Source of the DNA: Methanobacterium sp. UBA410 | Lineage (GTDB): Archaea > Methanobacteriota > Methanobacteria > Methanobacteriales > Methanobacteriaceae | DNA length: 60,131 nucleotides | Assembly (NCBI GenBank): GCA_002498385.1 | Contig: DAHH01000016.1 | Location: 214,238 to 274,368, forward strand | Direction of reading: 5' to 3' | In this document: in pieces, positions 1 through 9,386 of the stretch | How the letters are laid out: every line of letters begins with the position of its first letter | How positions within the stretch are numbered: the first letter of the stretch is position 1 | Notes under the pieces: generated by a model | Told to the model about the DNA's origin: nothing | The model's database searches: none | Seen by the model: only the letters and a program-made list of their open reading frames with translations | Program-made: the position numbers and the translations under genes

Positions 1-237
1 AATTAAAAAAAAAGAATTAAAAATTGAAACATTTAGGGATCTCTCCACAACAAATTTTAAAAACAACTTCTTATTTTATTGGACTTTAAACTTCATAAGC
101 TTAACACAAAGATTCCCATTAAATTGTTCGAAGTTAATGCATGTTTATACTTTAAATTAACGCTAACTGCAGCCAGACATATAGTTACATTTTTTGAACT
201 AACCTTTTTGAGCTAATTGAACTGGGTTGTAACAAAA

Positions 238-888
238 TTAGTTGATCACCTTGTACTCCAGGACAAGATCCTCTCCCAATCTGTAGACCTTTTTAAACTC
301 CAGGGCCAAAGCATCTTTCATAAAGTCCACACCTTCACCGTCTACAAGGGTTTTGGCATTGAAACCGCCTGCTATCATTGGAGCTACGCAAACCCTCACC
401 TCATCCACAAGGCCATTGATGAGCATTGAATAATTCAAGGTTGAACCTCCTTCAAGCATAAGAGTTTCCACACCTCGTGAAGCAATTGCCCCCATGAGGC
501 ACTTGAGATCCACACGTTCTTTACCGCAGACAGTTACTTCAACCTTTTCTTTAAGTTTTTTAACCTTTTCAGGCTCTGCTTCCTTTGAAACCACAACTAT
601 GGTGGGTGCATCACTCTTCAAAATCCTTGAATTGAGTGGAGTCCTCCCCTTGCTGTCCACCACAATTCTAAGGGGATTATCAGATGGTTCTGCAGGGATC
701 TTGTGCACAGTTAGACGAGGGTCATCTGCAAGGACCGTGTTTATTCCGACCATTATTGCATCAACCTCTTTTCTGACTTTATGCACTCTTAAAAGGTCTT
801 CATTTCCTGAAATCTCAGAGCTACCTGTTTTAGTTGCTATTTTCCCATCTAACGTCATTGCCGAGTTTAATATAACGTATGGTTTCAT
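238..888 (-). CDS. arfC: 2,5-diamino-6-ribosylamino-pyrimidinone 5'-phosphate reductase (RibD C-terminal family)
   Basis: This 216-residue protein belongs to the stand-alone RibD reductase family. In archaea these enzymes use NAD(P)H to reduce the ribosyl side chain of the diaminopyrimidinone phosphate, an early step towards riboflavin and F420. The N-terminus MKPYVILNSAMTLDGKIA, the segment VDAIMVGINTVLADDPRLTV and the LMLEGGSTLN nucleotide loop are typical, and there is no N-terminal deaminase domain. The open frame extends upstream into tatD, but the ATG at 888 has a GGTGG ribosome site just before it and begins the conserved domain. The window also carries riboflavin synthase ribC (27.2 kb), although not in the same operon. 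Confidence 0.9.
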   Translation of the reverse strand: MKPYVILNSAMTLDGKIATKTGSSEISGNEDLLRVHKVRKEVDAIMVGINTVLADDPRLTVHKIPAEPSDNPLRIVVDSKGRTPLNSRILKSDAPTIVVVSKEAEPEKVKKLKEKVEVTVCGKERVDLKCLMGAIASRGVETLMLEGGSTLNYSMLINGLVDEVRVCVAPMIAGGFNAKTLVDGEGVDFMKDALALEFKKVYRLGEDLVLEYKVIN

Positions 889-970
889 ATTCCCACCAAC
901 ACATTCAGTGATAAGTAAGTAAATATTGATAGGTAAGTAAAGAGATTCTGAACCACCATCAACTTGATGT

Positions 971-1729
971 TTAAATACCAAATATTTTCCGGGCATTTTT
1001 TTCCGTTGCCCTGTCAACTTCTCGAATTGGAATTGACTTAACTTCAGCCAGAGTCTTCACCACTTCTTCAACAAAGGACGGTTCATTCCTTTTACCTTTA
1101 AATGGTGACAAATATGGGCTGTCAGTTTCCGTCAATAGGTTTGAAAGGGGTAGATCCTTTACAAGTTCCTTGTGATGGTCTGAAAAGCTCAGTATAGTTG
1201 AAAAAGAGAGGTAATATCCTTCCTCAATTATCTTCTCTGCTGTTTCAAGGTCACCACCGTAGCAGTGGAACACAACGTCAGGAATGGACGAATGTTTTTT
1301 AACCATTTCAAAGGCTCGATTTTCAGCATCTCTCACATGGAGAATTAGGGGCATTTCATACTCAACTGCCATATTTATAAACCTTGAAAAGACCTTGATC
1401 TGCCTGCGCCTTCCCTCAAGATCTGTTACCTCATGGAAATCCAGACCGCTTTCCCCTATTGCAACAGCTTCATCAATATTTTCGTTTATCTCATCGAAAA
1501 CCCGTTCAATAATGTCTGAATCTGCTTTTGAAGCATTTACAGGATGAAACCCAAGACTCGCATGCATAAAACCCTTATAATTTTCCATGTACTTTAACGT
1601 GCGCCTGTTTCCACCTAAACTTGCACCAGAATTTATTATTCCATTCAGTTTATCCTTTGCTCTTTGCATTACTTCTTCACGGTTTTTGTTATACCCTTTA
1701 AAGTCAACATGGCAGTGTACATCTATCAT
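971..1729 (-). CDS. tatD: TatD family metal-dependent hydrolase
   Basis: This 252-residue TIM-barrel amidohydrolase is of the TatD deoxyribonuclease family. The N-terminal metal-binding DVHCHVD motif (H5, H7), the GESGLDFHE segment, LILHVRDAE, FHCYGGD and the C-terminal TETDSPYLSP supply the expected metal ligands and catalytic aspartate. A GAGGG ribosome site precedes the ATG. Family members are Mg-dependent 3'-5' exonucleases; the cellular role in methanogens is not established. It lies about 80 bases upstream of arfC on the same strand and may be cotranscribed with it. Confidence 0.9.
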   Translation of the reverse strand: MIDVHCHVDFKGYNKNREEVMQRAKDKLNGIINSGASLGGNRRTLKYMENYKGFMHASLGFHPVNASKADSDIIERVFDEINENIDEAVAIGESGLDFHEVTDLEGRRRQIKVFSRFINMAVEYEMPLILHVRDAENRAFEMVKKHSSIPDVVFHCYGGDLETAEKIIEEGYYLSFSTILSFSDHHKELVKDLPLSNLLTETDSPYLSPFKGKRNEPSFVEEVVKTLAEVKSIPIREVDRATEKNARKIFGI

Positions 1730-1828
1730 TTTGTCCCTCTTTCCACCTTAAACTTTTTTTATCTATCCTAAAACGTGTAAAATCAACTAGCGTGTAAAAT
1801 CAAAGATTCTTTAAAAACTCAAATCACC

Positions 1829-1876
1829 TGAAGAAATTAAAAGATGAAGAAATTAAAAGATGAAGAAATTAAAAGA
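1829..1876. repeat. Three tandem copies of a 16-bp unit
   Basis: The unit TGAAGAAATTAAAAGA occurs exactly three times head to tail, immediately downstream of the cis-prenyltransferase gene. It is one of many short tandem duplications in the spacers of this window. Confidence 0.95.
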
Positions 1877-1895
1877 TCAATGAAAAAAACAAATT

Positions 1896-2663
1896 TTAAA
1901 GTCCGAAACGTCTTTCTCTCTGCTGATAAGATCTTAAAGCTCTTAAAAAGTCAACCTTACGAAGTTCAGGCCATAAACTGTCGCAGAAGTAAAGTTCAGA
2001 GTACGATGATTGCCAGAGAAGAAACCCGCTGAGTCTTTCCTCGCCGCTCGTTCTTATTATAAGATTTGGATCGTCCAGACCTGCAGTGTAAAGGTTTGCA
2101 CTCACACTCTTCTCGTCAATGCTGTTGATATCAAGTTTTCCTGCTTCAACATCCTTTACAATCTTTTTTATTGCATCAACTATTTCAAGGCGTCCATCGT
2201 ATCCTATTGCAACATTCACAAGCCTTTCATTGTAGGATGCTGTGGATTCTTCCGCAATTTTTATGGCCTTTCTCACATCCTCAGGGAGGAGTTCAAGGTT
2301 GCCAACAGCATTTATTTTAACTTTGTTCCTGTGAATTTTCTCATTATTTGCAATAGATTCAAAGTTGTCCCTGAAAAGTTCCATCAAACCTTCAACTTCT
2401 TTTTGAGGCCTTTTAAAGTTTTCTGTTGAAAAAGCGTAAACAGTGACTATTTGTATTCCAAGGTCCACACACCAATCCAAAACTCTTTCAAGAGTGTCTA
2501 TACCACGTTTATGACCCTCTAAGGTGTTCATATTTCCCTGAATTTTTGAAAATCGTCTGTTACCATCCATTATTATTGCCACGTGCTTGGGCATGTTTTC
2601 CTGTGTGAGATTCCTTGATATGTACCATTCGTAGAGATCGTAAAGTGGTTTTAAAACAGCCAT
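1896..2663 (-). CDS. uppS: cis-prenyltransferase (undecaprenyl-diphosphate synthase family)
   Basis: This is a 255-residue Z-prenyltransferase. The diagnostic AIIMDGNRRFSK motif holds the Mg-binding aspartate, VTVYAFSTENFKR is the second conserved block, and the C-terminal LIIRTSGEERLSGFLLWQSS and SELYF segments bind isopentenyl diphosphate. It makes the long polyprenyl phosphate carrier for glycosylation and, by inference, for the pseudomurein precursors built by the cluster at 52-60 kb. Three in-frame ATGs lie close together; the one at 2663 has AAGGAG at good spacing, whereas the two upstream (2678, 2684) do not. Confidence 0.93.
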   Translation of the reverse strand: MAVLKPLYDLYEWYISRNLTQENMPKHVAIIMDGNRRFSKIQGNMNTLEGHKRGIDTLERVLDWCVDLGIQIVTVYAFSTENFKRPQKEVEGLMELFRDNFESIANNEKIHRNKVKINAVGNLELLPEDVRKAIKIAEESTASYNERLVNVAIGYDGRLEIVDAIKKIVKDVEAGKLDINSIDEKSVSANLYTAGLDDPNLIIRTSGEERLSGFLLWQSSYSELYFCDSLWPELRKVDFLRALRSYQQRERRFGL

Positions 2664-2881
2664 TTTTAACTCCTTCATTCTCATTTAAACCATCTAGATA
2701 ATTACAATTTTTAGCCAAACTCTATCATGAGCCGTCCATTATGAATTTTACACAGTATTCAATCTTGTATCAATCCCAAATATTAGATTAATAGTGTAAA
2801 TTAATAGGGAATTGTTCCTTAGCTCTTTAAATTAAGCTTTATTGGGCCATCATGAGTTAATTCATAAATCAGTTATTTGGT

Positions 2882-3583
2882 TCAATGCATCCGTTTTAAC
2901 CCTGCAAGGTAATGGGAAAATTTCAGTGCCCTTCTATATCCTTCCACATTCTGGGATCTGGAAGTGTCAATGAATATTTCATTTATCCCGAGGGTTAAGG
3001 CCCCGTAACTTTTTATTCCCCCAACCAAAACAAGGCTTCTGAATATTAAATTTCCAGTGATACCGTCTGGGGCCAGTATGAAGTTTGCATTTTTTATTGC
3101 ATCTTCTATTAGTATAAAGTAGTGTTTTACAGAATATTTATTTCTTGTGATGGAGGTTACAAGTTCTCCCTCTGCAATTGAATCATCAATTCTCTGGCTT
3201 CTGCCTTTATCCTGAGCTCTTCCCCCTGAAAGTACCGCTATTTCAGGTTTTATGCCCAGTCCAAGTAAAAATTCAGCTCCAGCTTCAATTATTTGAACCT
3301 TCTGGGATACTGTGTCTCCCTCGTCAATACCAACAGGTGCCAGAAGAAACCTGTGACCCTGAAACTCCAGAAGGGATGATCTTAAAAGTTTCGGATATTT
3401 TGCTCTTAATCTGCCCATTATCTTTGAAGCATTGAGAGATCCGCGAACTGCAGCATCAACAGAACCGTTTAAAAGAAGATCAACGAGTTCATCTTCAGAT
3501 TCTGTCAGCAAAACTTCAAAGTCCACATTTTTTGAAGCTTCAACTATGCTCCTGTTTTCCCCAACACCTGCAACTATCTTCAT
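2882..3583 (-). CDS. mtxX: Methanogenesis marker protein 4 (MtxX family)
   Basis: This 233-residue protein matches the MtxX / methanogenesis marker 4 family, which is restricted to methanogens and was first noted near methyltransferase mtx genes. It resembles phosphate acetyl/butyryl-transferases: GSVDAAVRGSLNASK, LAPVGIDEGDTV, the IAVLSGGRAQDKGRS glycine-rich loop and APDGITGNLIFRSL are typical of that fold. The biochemical role is unknown. The start is an ATG with only a weak AGG before it. The AT-rich segment upstream contains a TATA-like stretch, so it may have a short, weakly structured leader. Confidence 0.85.
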   Translation of the reverse strand: MKIVAGVGENRSIVEASKNVDFEVLLTESEDELVDLLLNGSVDAAVRGSLNASKIMGRLRAKYPKLLRSSLLEFQGHRFLLAPVGIDEGDTVSQKVQIIEAGAEFLLGLGIKPEIAVLSGGRAQDKGRSQRIDDSIAEGELVTSITRNKYSVKHYFILIEDAIKNANFILAPDGITGNLIFRSLVLVGGIKSYGALTLGINEIFIDTSRSQNVEGYRRALKFSHYLAGLKRMH

Positions 3584-4079
3584 CCTAATTGATCCATAAA
3601 TTTATCTAAAATACTTCAGGGTTACACAAAAATATTTTATACCTGTTTAGTTCTTTGATCTTATTAAATAAAAAGTTTTTTATTTTAAAGTTAAGGATTA
3701 TGTTTAATGAGTTATTTAATGATCTTAACGTGTCCATATCAAGTTGAAGTGCTGAGACTCCCCGAAAGTGGTTAAAAAGCCCGATACTCTAGATACCATT
3801 AAAATTATAGTTTGTTTATAGTAATATGAGACCTAAGAAGAAAAACGGGTTTTTACTTTATCCGCTTAAAAAAACTTTTAACATGGTAATTTCAGTTAAA
3901 TCAAGTTTATTTAAAATTTTAAAATTTTAATCAGCACAGGTCTCACCTTCTTCAATTTACATGAGGGTTTTCTAATTTAAATTGGATGTTTAAAACAAAC
4001 ACTTAATCTCAACCTTTATTAAAGTGAATGCCTAAATTTGAATTAAGAGATGAAACTTTCCAAATTTTGAGGTGTTTTC
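3584..4079. other. Divergent intergenic region with a GC-richer island
   Basis: This 496-base spacer separates mtxX (-) from the zinc-ribbon protein (+), so it should hold both promoters. Most of it is very AT-rich, but 3751-3792 is clearly richer in G and C and encodes no plausible protein. No tRNA or C/D-box pattern could be recognised there. The ribosome site GAGGTG of the downstream gene is at 4069-4074. Confidence 0.6.
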
Positions 4080-4697
4080 TTGACATCAAATACAAACAAA
4101 GAGGTTAACACGAGCTCATCCTCTGGAAATTCTAAAGGTTACCTGGTATGTGAAAAATGTAAGGGTCGTTACGAGCTTCAGGATGATGAATCGCTCGAAG
4201 ATTTTGAATCATGCGAATGTGGTGGTTCTTTAAAATATTTTGAATATCAGAATCCCGAATCAAATGGTTTAGATGTGGAATCAGTTAACCGGAACGTTGC
4301 AGAATCCAACGAGATTGAAACAGAAAACAACGATGAGATCGTGAAACAAAGGATTGTAAAACTTCTTAAAACCGGGACTTTACAGGAAAAAGATGGTTTA
4401 AAGGAAGCTTCAAAGCGAAATGCGGAAGATGAGATTTTAGGGGACATTGGAAAGAATGATTGGGTTCTGTGGGATCTGCTCAGGGAAAAAAATGTTCAAA
4501 ACGATGCCAAAAACCAGAAACTGCTTTTAAATGAGGCCATTAAACAGGAAGAACAGTTCAGTATGCTGATAAAAGAACAAAATAAAAGGGTTGATGGAGG
4601 CAATGCTAATTCTGTCCTTAAAAATGGTTGGATCTACGTAACTGTGTTTTTTGCAATTGTTTTTGTTATTATCTTCATGGCGTTGAACAAGGTGTAA
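4080..4697 (+). CDS. Zinc-ribbon protein with a C-terminal membrane anchor, unknown function
   Basis: This 205-residue protein is not assigned to a named family. After a Ser/Thr/Asn-rich start there is a small zinc-ribbon-like domain with C24-x2-C27 and C45-x-C47, as in many Methanobacteriales membrane proteins. A long acidic, charged, probably helical middle follows, and a single hydrophobic segment at about residues 183-203 ends only a few residues from the C-terminus. This is tail-anchor topology with the zinc ribbon in the cytoplasm. The start is TTG, chosen because GAGGTG lies five bases upstream. It stands alone on the plus strand between minus-strand genes. Confidence 0.75.
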   Translation: MTSNTNKEVNTSSSSGNSKGYLVCEKCKGRYELQDDESLEDFESCECGGSLKYFEYQNPESNGLDVESVNRNVAESNEIETENNDEIVKQRIVKLLKTGTLQEKDGLKEASKRNAEDEILGDIGKNDWVLWDLLREKNVQNDAKNQKLLLNEAIKQEEQFSMLIKEQNKRVDGGNANSVLKNGWIYVTVFFAIVFVIIFMALNKV

Positions 4698-4852
4698 ATC
4701 CAAAATCAAATGTTAGAATTAGGGCTAAAAAAGCAAAATACAAAAAGAGGCAATGAACTAAGGAAAAGTAGAAGGAATTAAAGGATAAATGAATAAGGAT
4801 CAGAGAAACTGAAATAGAGGAACTGGAAAAAGTAGGTTGATAAGATTAAAAC

Positions 4853-6124
4853 CTATCCCAGCCCATCTTTAACCGTTTTAATTGCATCCTCCATGATTTC
4901 CACAGTTCTTTCGAGATCGTCTTCATCATGCATCTTAGACAGGAAGCAGCACTCAAACTGGGATGGAGGTATAAATACACCTCCTTCAAGGAGTTTATGG
5001 AAGTAAACATCAAATTTTCCAGTTTCAGAGGATTTAGCATCTTCATAATTCAAAACATCCCTGTCTGTGAAGTACAGTTGGAACATGGAACTCAAGCCTG
5101 CAACTTTAAAGTTTAAACCACACTCTTCAAGGATATCGCGCATTCTAACCCTTAAATTGTCGCCTTTAACACGCATATCCTCATAAAATTTGTTATCAAG
5201 CTGTTTAAATGAAGTCAAACCTGCTTTTATTGATACAGGATTTCCATTAAATGTTCCTGCCTGATAAACATCACCTGATGGGGCCACCATTTCCATAATT
5301 TCTCTTTTACCGGCTAAAGCTCCAATTGGGAATCCTCCTCCCAGTATCTTTCCAAATGTCACAAGATCAGGGGTTACTCCAAAGTACTCCTGTGCACCGC
5401 CTTTTGCTATCCTGAAACCGGTTATAACCTCATCAAATATGAGAATTATATCATTTTCTGCTGTTACTTCCCGTAAAAATTTGAGGTATCCCTCTTTTGG
5501 TGGTATGCATCCAACGTTGCCCATTACAGGCTCAACTATTACAGCTGCTATGTTCCTGCCTTCTTTTTCAAGGATTTTCACAAGGGCTTCCTCGTCATTG
5601 AATGGAATTAAAATGGTGTTTTTTGTTGTATCCTCAGGTATTCCGGGCGAATCTGGTAATCCTGCTGCTCCAGAACCTGATTTTACGAGAACACAGTCAT
5701 GAGCTCCGTGGTAAGACCCCTCAAACTTCACGATCTTGTCCCTACCCTTGAAAGCTCTTGCAAGTCTTATTGCACTCATGGTAGCTTCTGTACCTGAATT
5801 TACGAACCTAACCATGTCTGCACATGGAACCCTCTGCACAACCTGTTTTGCAAGTTTTATCTCATTTTCTGTTGGAACTCCGTAAGCAGTTCCATTTTTA
5901 AGCTGTTTTGAAACCGCTTCAACTATGGAAGGGTTTGCATGGCCAAGCATGAGGGGGCCGTAGGCAAGACAATAATCTATATAACTTTTTCCATCCACAT
6001 CGTAGATCTTAGAGCCTTCTGCCCTCTTTGCAAAGAAAGGATAGGGTTTGTAAGTTCTTACCGGTGAATCAACCCCTCCTGGAAGGAATTTTTTAGCTTC
6101 ACGGAATAAATCCTCTGAAATCAT
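4853..6124 (-). CDS. hemL: Glutamate-1-semialdehyde 2,1-aminomutase
   Basis: This 423-residue PLP enzyme converts glutamate-1-semialdehyde to 5-aminolevulinate, the entry to tetrapyrroles (F430, corrinoids, heme/siroheme). Family landmarks include LPGGVDSPVRTYKP near the N-terminus, FVNSGTEATMSAIRLAR, GSYHGAHD, IFDEVITGFR, and VTFGKILGGGFPIGA carrying the Schiff-base lysine. The length is normal. The ATG at 6124 has GGAGTGAT upstream, inside the end of cbiC. The coupling to cbiC, with only four bases between them, fits a tetrapyrrole operon. Confidence 0.96.
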   Translation of the reverse strand: MISEDLFREAKKFLPGGVDSPVRTYKPYPFFAKRAEGSKIYDVDGKSYIDYCLAYGPLMLGHANPSIVEAVSKQLKNGTAYGVPTENEIKLAKQVVQRVPCADMVRFVNSGTEATMSAIRLARAFKGRDKIVKFEGSYHGAHDCVLVKSGSGAAGLPDSPGIPEDTTKNTILIPFNDEEALVKILEKEGRNIAAVIVEPVMGNVGCIPPKEGYLKFLREVTAENDIILIFDEVITGFRIAKGGAQEYFGVTPDLVTFGKILGGGFPIGALAGKREIMEMVAPSGDVYQAGTFNGNPVSIKAGLTSFKQLDNKFYEDMRVKGDNLRVRMRDILEECGLNFKVAGLSSMFQLYFTDRDVLNYEDAKSSETGKFDVYFHKLLEGGVFIPPSQFECCFLSKMHDEDDLERTVEIMEDAIKTVKDGLG

Positions 6125-6128
6125 ATTA

Positions 6129-6752
6129 TCACTCCTTTTTAAGATTAATTAACGAATTTACAGCTGCAACAGCAACAGAAGTTCCCCCTTTCGGCCCTTC
6201 AGTTACAATGTAAGGTATTTCAGTTTCCTGAACTGCTTTTTTAGATTCTGCAGCACCCACAAAACCCACTGGAACTCCAACTATGGACTTTACTTTCATG
6301 TCTCCATTTTCAACAAGTTTTAAAACTTCTAAAAGCGCTGTTGGCGCATTTCCAACCGCAACGATGCCATCAAAACCTTCAGATGCCGCAACTCTCATGG
6401 CTGCAGCAGCGCGGGTTATTCCCTCGGTTTTGGCAATTTCAATTGTCTTTTCATTGTTTATGTAACATTTGACCCTACCTTTGTACCTGTTTATCCCGGC
6501 TTTGACCATGTTTATATCTGTTAAGATATCTTTACCCTCTTCAATAGATTTCAGGCTTTCCTGAACGAAGTTAGTGCTCATCCGCGTTATATCTGCATAC
6601 TCCGGGTCTGCAGTTGAATGAACTATTCTTTCAACTATTGCTCTTTCTTGAGGCTTTAAATGTTTTGTTTTATGATCTATAAGAGATTTTACTATTTTTC
6701 TGCTTTTTTCGGCTATTTCATAGCCCTGTCTTGTTGAAGCACCCATTGACAT
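6129..6752 (-). CDS. cbiC: Cobalt-precorrin-8 methylmutase
   Basis: This 207-residue protein is the CbiC/CobH methylmutase, which shifts a methyl group on the corrin ring (C11 to C12) to give cobyrinate. The active-site histidine lies in IVHSTADPEYA. KAGINRYKGRVKCYI, GITRAAAAMRVAA and AVGNAPTALLEVLKL are conserved, as is the C-terminal GPKGGTSVAVAAVNSL. The open frame extends to 6797, but conserved sequence starts at MSMGASTRQGYEIAEKSR (6752), with MGAS at 6746 as a second possibility. The gene lies directly upstream of hemL in one operon. The end product feeds corrinoid methyltransferases, and cobQ lies at 45.6 kb. Confidence 0.93.
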   Translation of the reverse strand: MSMGASTRQGYEIAEKSRKIVKSLIDHKTKHLKPQERAIVERIVHSTADPEYADITRMSTNFVQESLKSIEEGKDILTDINMVKAGINRYKGRVKCYINNEKTIEIAKTEGITRAAAAMRVAASEGFDGIVAVGNAPTALLEVLKLVENGDMKVKSIVGVPVGFVGAAESKKAVQETEIPYIVTEGPKGGTSVAVAAVNSLINLKKE

Positions 6753-6947
6753 GTTTTTCACTTTCCAAGTTTTTTGATAACTCCCTACAGTTCCCAATAG
6801 TTTTAGTTGAACTTGATCTTAAATAAAGGCTAAGTTCAAGGTTTTGATGATGCCCTTTCGATCCTTCCGCACAGTTCCTTGCGTTTGAACATACAAATTT
6901 ATAGTTTATTATTAATATATTGTTGATCATGTGTGAGGAGGTTTACC

Positions 6948-7208
6948 ATGGCAGAAGATAACGTTAAAAAACAGATTCTTGAAGCAATAGCCGGTCTTTT
7001 AACCGCAGCATTTGGTTTAATAGCAGCATTAGCCTGGAATGAAGCTATAAAAGCTTTTATATCCCAGTATTTATCTGCAGGCAGCGCACTTACAGGCCTA
7101 TTTGTGTACGCCATTTTAATTACCATAATAGCTGTGCTTGTAACTGTGATGATAGGAAGAGCACTTGGAAGGTATGGACTGGAAATATCTGAAGATAAAA
7201 AGCTATAA
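6948..7208 (+). CDS. Small two-helix membrane protein (DUF5654 type)
   Basis: This 86-residue protein has a short charged N-terminus, one hydrophobic helix with the pattern GLLTAAFGLIAALAWNEAIK, and a second helix LFVYAILITIIAVLVTVMIG, followed by a charged tail. It resembles the archaeal DUF5654 family of small membrane proteins, function unknown. GAGGAGGT at 6935-6942 fixes the ATG at 6948; an upstream in-frame codon would place the start inside the ribosome site. It is transcribed divergently from cbiC and stands alone. Confidence 0.8.
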   Translation: MAEDNVKKQILEAIAGLLTAAFGLIAALAWNEAIKAFISQYLSAGSALTGLFVYAILITIIAVLVTVMIGRALGRYGLEISEDKKL

Positions 7209-7257
7209 AACTTAAAAAAACCTGCTTATTTTTTTTAAAGTAAACCCCATAAGATGC

Positions 7258-7680
7258 TCAGTTCTCAAAAGGAACTACAGCTGTTTTTGAGATTTTATCA
7301 AGGTACCTATCGTTGGAATCTCCAAATAGAAAGCCCAATATCACGTCTAAAATTAGGGGAATCCACAAAATTTTGGACAAGTTTCTTAAAAATGCCTTTT
7401 TATAGTTCATTCCATCAACAGAATTAACCCTAAGTTTCATTATGCTCTTTCCCATGGTAACGCTATCCTTTCCTTCCATGTATGTGAAGTAGCCCATGAT
7501 GAGAAATGCTGCCAGAAGGGACCAGTAATTTAAAATCGCAAATGCATTGGCTGCTGCTATCAAAGGATATGCTATAACTGTTATTATCCATAAAAGGAGA
7601 GTTAAAATCCCCATATCAATTATTAAAGCTAAAAACCGTTTGATCCAAAAGTTCTGCACTTTATCACTTGTCTCGTTCAT
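7258..7680 (-). CDS. RDD family membrane protein
   Basis: This 140-residue protein has the RDD architecture. There is a first helix with WIKRFLALIIDMGIL, a second hydrophobic pair around residues 28-60, then the conserved GKDSVTMGKSIMKLRVNSVDG connection and a final helix ILWIPLILDVILGFLFG. RDD proteins are small polytopic membrane proteins, some proposed to be ion or Na/H transporters; the function here is unknown. A GATGGG ribosome site precedes the ATG. It lies convergent to the small membrane protein upstream. Confidence 0.85.
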   Translation of the reverse strand: MNETSDKVQNFWIKRFLALIIDMGILTLLLWIITVIAYPLIAAANAFAILNYWSLLAAFLIMGYFTYMEGKDSVTMGKSIMKLRVNSVDGMNYKKAFLRNLSKILWIPLILDVILGFLFGDSNDRYLDKISKTAVVPFEN

Positions 7681-7811
7681 TTTTTGTTTCCCATCCTATT
7701 CCAGTCTTATTTCCTTAGCCACTGAGGGTGCAGCCTTAGGATACTGCAGATTCCCTTCAAATTTCGCATCCTGAATGTCATAAACATAAAATAGAAATTA
7801 TAAAAGGGATT

Positions 7812-8822
7812 TTAACAGACCCTTGGAACTGGATCAGCAATTGGTTCTTCAAGTATCCTCTTACCGCCCATAACTGTCTCCAGGATCACATGTTTGTCCT
7901 CTGTAACCTCTCCAATTATCTCTGCATCCTTTCCATACTTGGTTTTACGGATTGATCCAAGAATTTCATCAGCTTTATCTGGTTTAACTCCCATTATGAC
8001 CTTACCTTCATTTGCAACTTCATACGGGTCTATTCCAAGCATTTCAGATGCAGCTCTAACCTGTCTTTTAATTGGAATCTTTTCCTCATCTAAGAGCATT
8101 CCAACACCAGATTTTGAGGCCAGTTCGTTGAGTGCATTTGCAATTCCACCTCTTGTTGGGTCTTTCATGGCATCAACACCACTTATATCAAGTGCAGCTT
8201 TAACCATTCCCCAAACAGGTGCAACATCTGATTTAAGGTCTGTTTCAAATCCAAACCCTTCCCTGTAGGACATGAGGGCAACTCCATGATCTCCGATACT
8301 CCCGGTTAATATGATTTTATCTCCAACTTCAAGGGAGGAATCACGTTTAATTTCACCTTTCTTAGCTATGCCTATTCCTGCAGTGGATATAACAATTCTG
8401 TCCAGTTTATCCTTTTCCATAACCTTGGTGTCCCCTGTTATCACAGCAACACCCACTTCCCTGCATACTTCATCCATGGATTTTATTATACGCTCAAAGT
8501 CCTCACCTGGAAAGCCTTCACTTATCACCATGGCATTTGCAATCGCAAGGGGCTTTGCTCCCATGACAGAAACATCATTTGCGGTTCCTGCTATTGCTAT
8601 TTTTCCAATGTCTCCCCCTGGAAAGAAGATAGGGTTTACTGTATGGCTATCTGTGGTCATCACAATTTCATAGCCATCCAATGGTATTGTTGCCCCATCG
8701 TCAAGATCATCAAGGCCAACTCCACCGTTGACCTTTTTATTAGTTAAATTTCCAAGGATTACATCTGATATAAGGTTCTGCATGACTTCTCCGCCAGCTC
8801 CATGTGACATGCCAATTTTCAT
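7812..8822 (-). CDS. hypE: Carbamoyl dehydratase HypE, [NiFe] hydrogenase maturation
   Basis: This 336-residue protein is HypE. It carries the carbamoyl group from HypF on its C-terminal cysteine and dehydrates it with ATP to a thiocyanate, the source of the CN ligands of the [NiFe] centre. The C-terminus ends in the signature PRVC. The AIR-synthase fold is shown by MSHGAGGEVMQ, GGVGLDDLDDGA, FPGGDIGKIAIAGTANDVSVM and DPTRGGIANALNELA. ATG at 8822 is preferred over GTG at 8831 because GGTGG lies between them and would serve the ATG. hypA and hypB are 28 kb away. Confidence 0.95.
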   Translation of the reverse strand: MKIGMSHGAGGEVMQNLISDVILGNLTNKKVNGGVGLDDLDDGATIPLDGYEIVMTTDSHTVNPIFFPGGDIGKIAIAGTANDVSVMGAKPLAIANAMVISEGFPGEDFERIIKSMDEVCREVGVAVITGDTKVMEKDKLDRIVISTAGIGIAKKGEIKRDSSLEVGDKIILTGSIGDHGVALMSYREGFGFETDLKSDVAPVWGMVKAALDISGVDAMKDPTRGGIANALNELASKSGVGMLLDEEKIPIKRQVRAASEMLGIDPYEVANEGKVIMGVKPDKADEILGSIRKTKYGKDAEIIGEVTEDKHVILETVMGGKRILEEPIADPVPRVC

Positions 8823-9386
8823 TAGATCCACCCACTGTTTTTTTTGTTTTATTAATCTACTTGCACTGTTTCATTATAAAATGTTTAAACATGTTCATGT
8901 GTCCATCAAATTAATAAATTCAAATCTTAAAGTTACTCAAAATCCCAAAATAATTTAAATATATTTTTAAGACTTAAAACTTCGCATGAACTGTTTTTAA
9001 TCCGGAAATTCCATTTTTAAATAAGATTTCATTACTTTGAGATTGGAATTTGAAATATTTAAATATAGCTTTTTTTAATCACAAAATAAGTTTAACCAAT
9101 TTGTGACATGCAGACAATGTGAGAAATTGAAAAAATTAATATAGTGTGAGTTAAAAACATTTATTCTAAAACCAAGACTTTTTTAGTTTGAAGGTTAGAA
9201 GAGTTGAAAGTGATGGAACTAGTTACATAATTATTTATATCAGATAAATATTATGGGTATCATTAGATGAATTATTTCAAAAATCAATTAAATTGAATAA
9301 ATCTAGTGGGTACGTTTATTTGCTCTAAGTTTTCAAAACTCTTTAATTCAATATAATAACTACAGATAAGATTTTGAGGTGAAATA
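8823..9386. other. Divergent intergenic region between hypE and rps8e
   Basis: This very AT-rich spacer should contain the promoters of hypE (-) and of the S8e-polB2 operon (+). A TATA-like TTTATAT at 9234-9240 and an ATATAAT-like stretch near 9351 are candidates for the plus-strand promoter. GAGGTGA at 9375-9381 is the S8e ribosome site. No RNA gene or ORF was recognised. Confidence 0.5.

Noticed and set aside
1844..2032. 62-residue plus-strand frame
   Set aside because: It is built partly from the 16-bp tandem repeat and runs antisense into the cis-prenyltransferase gene.
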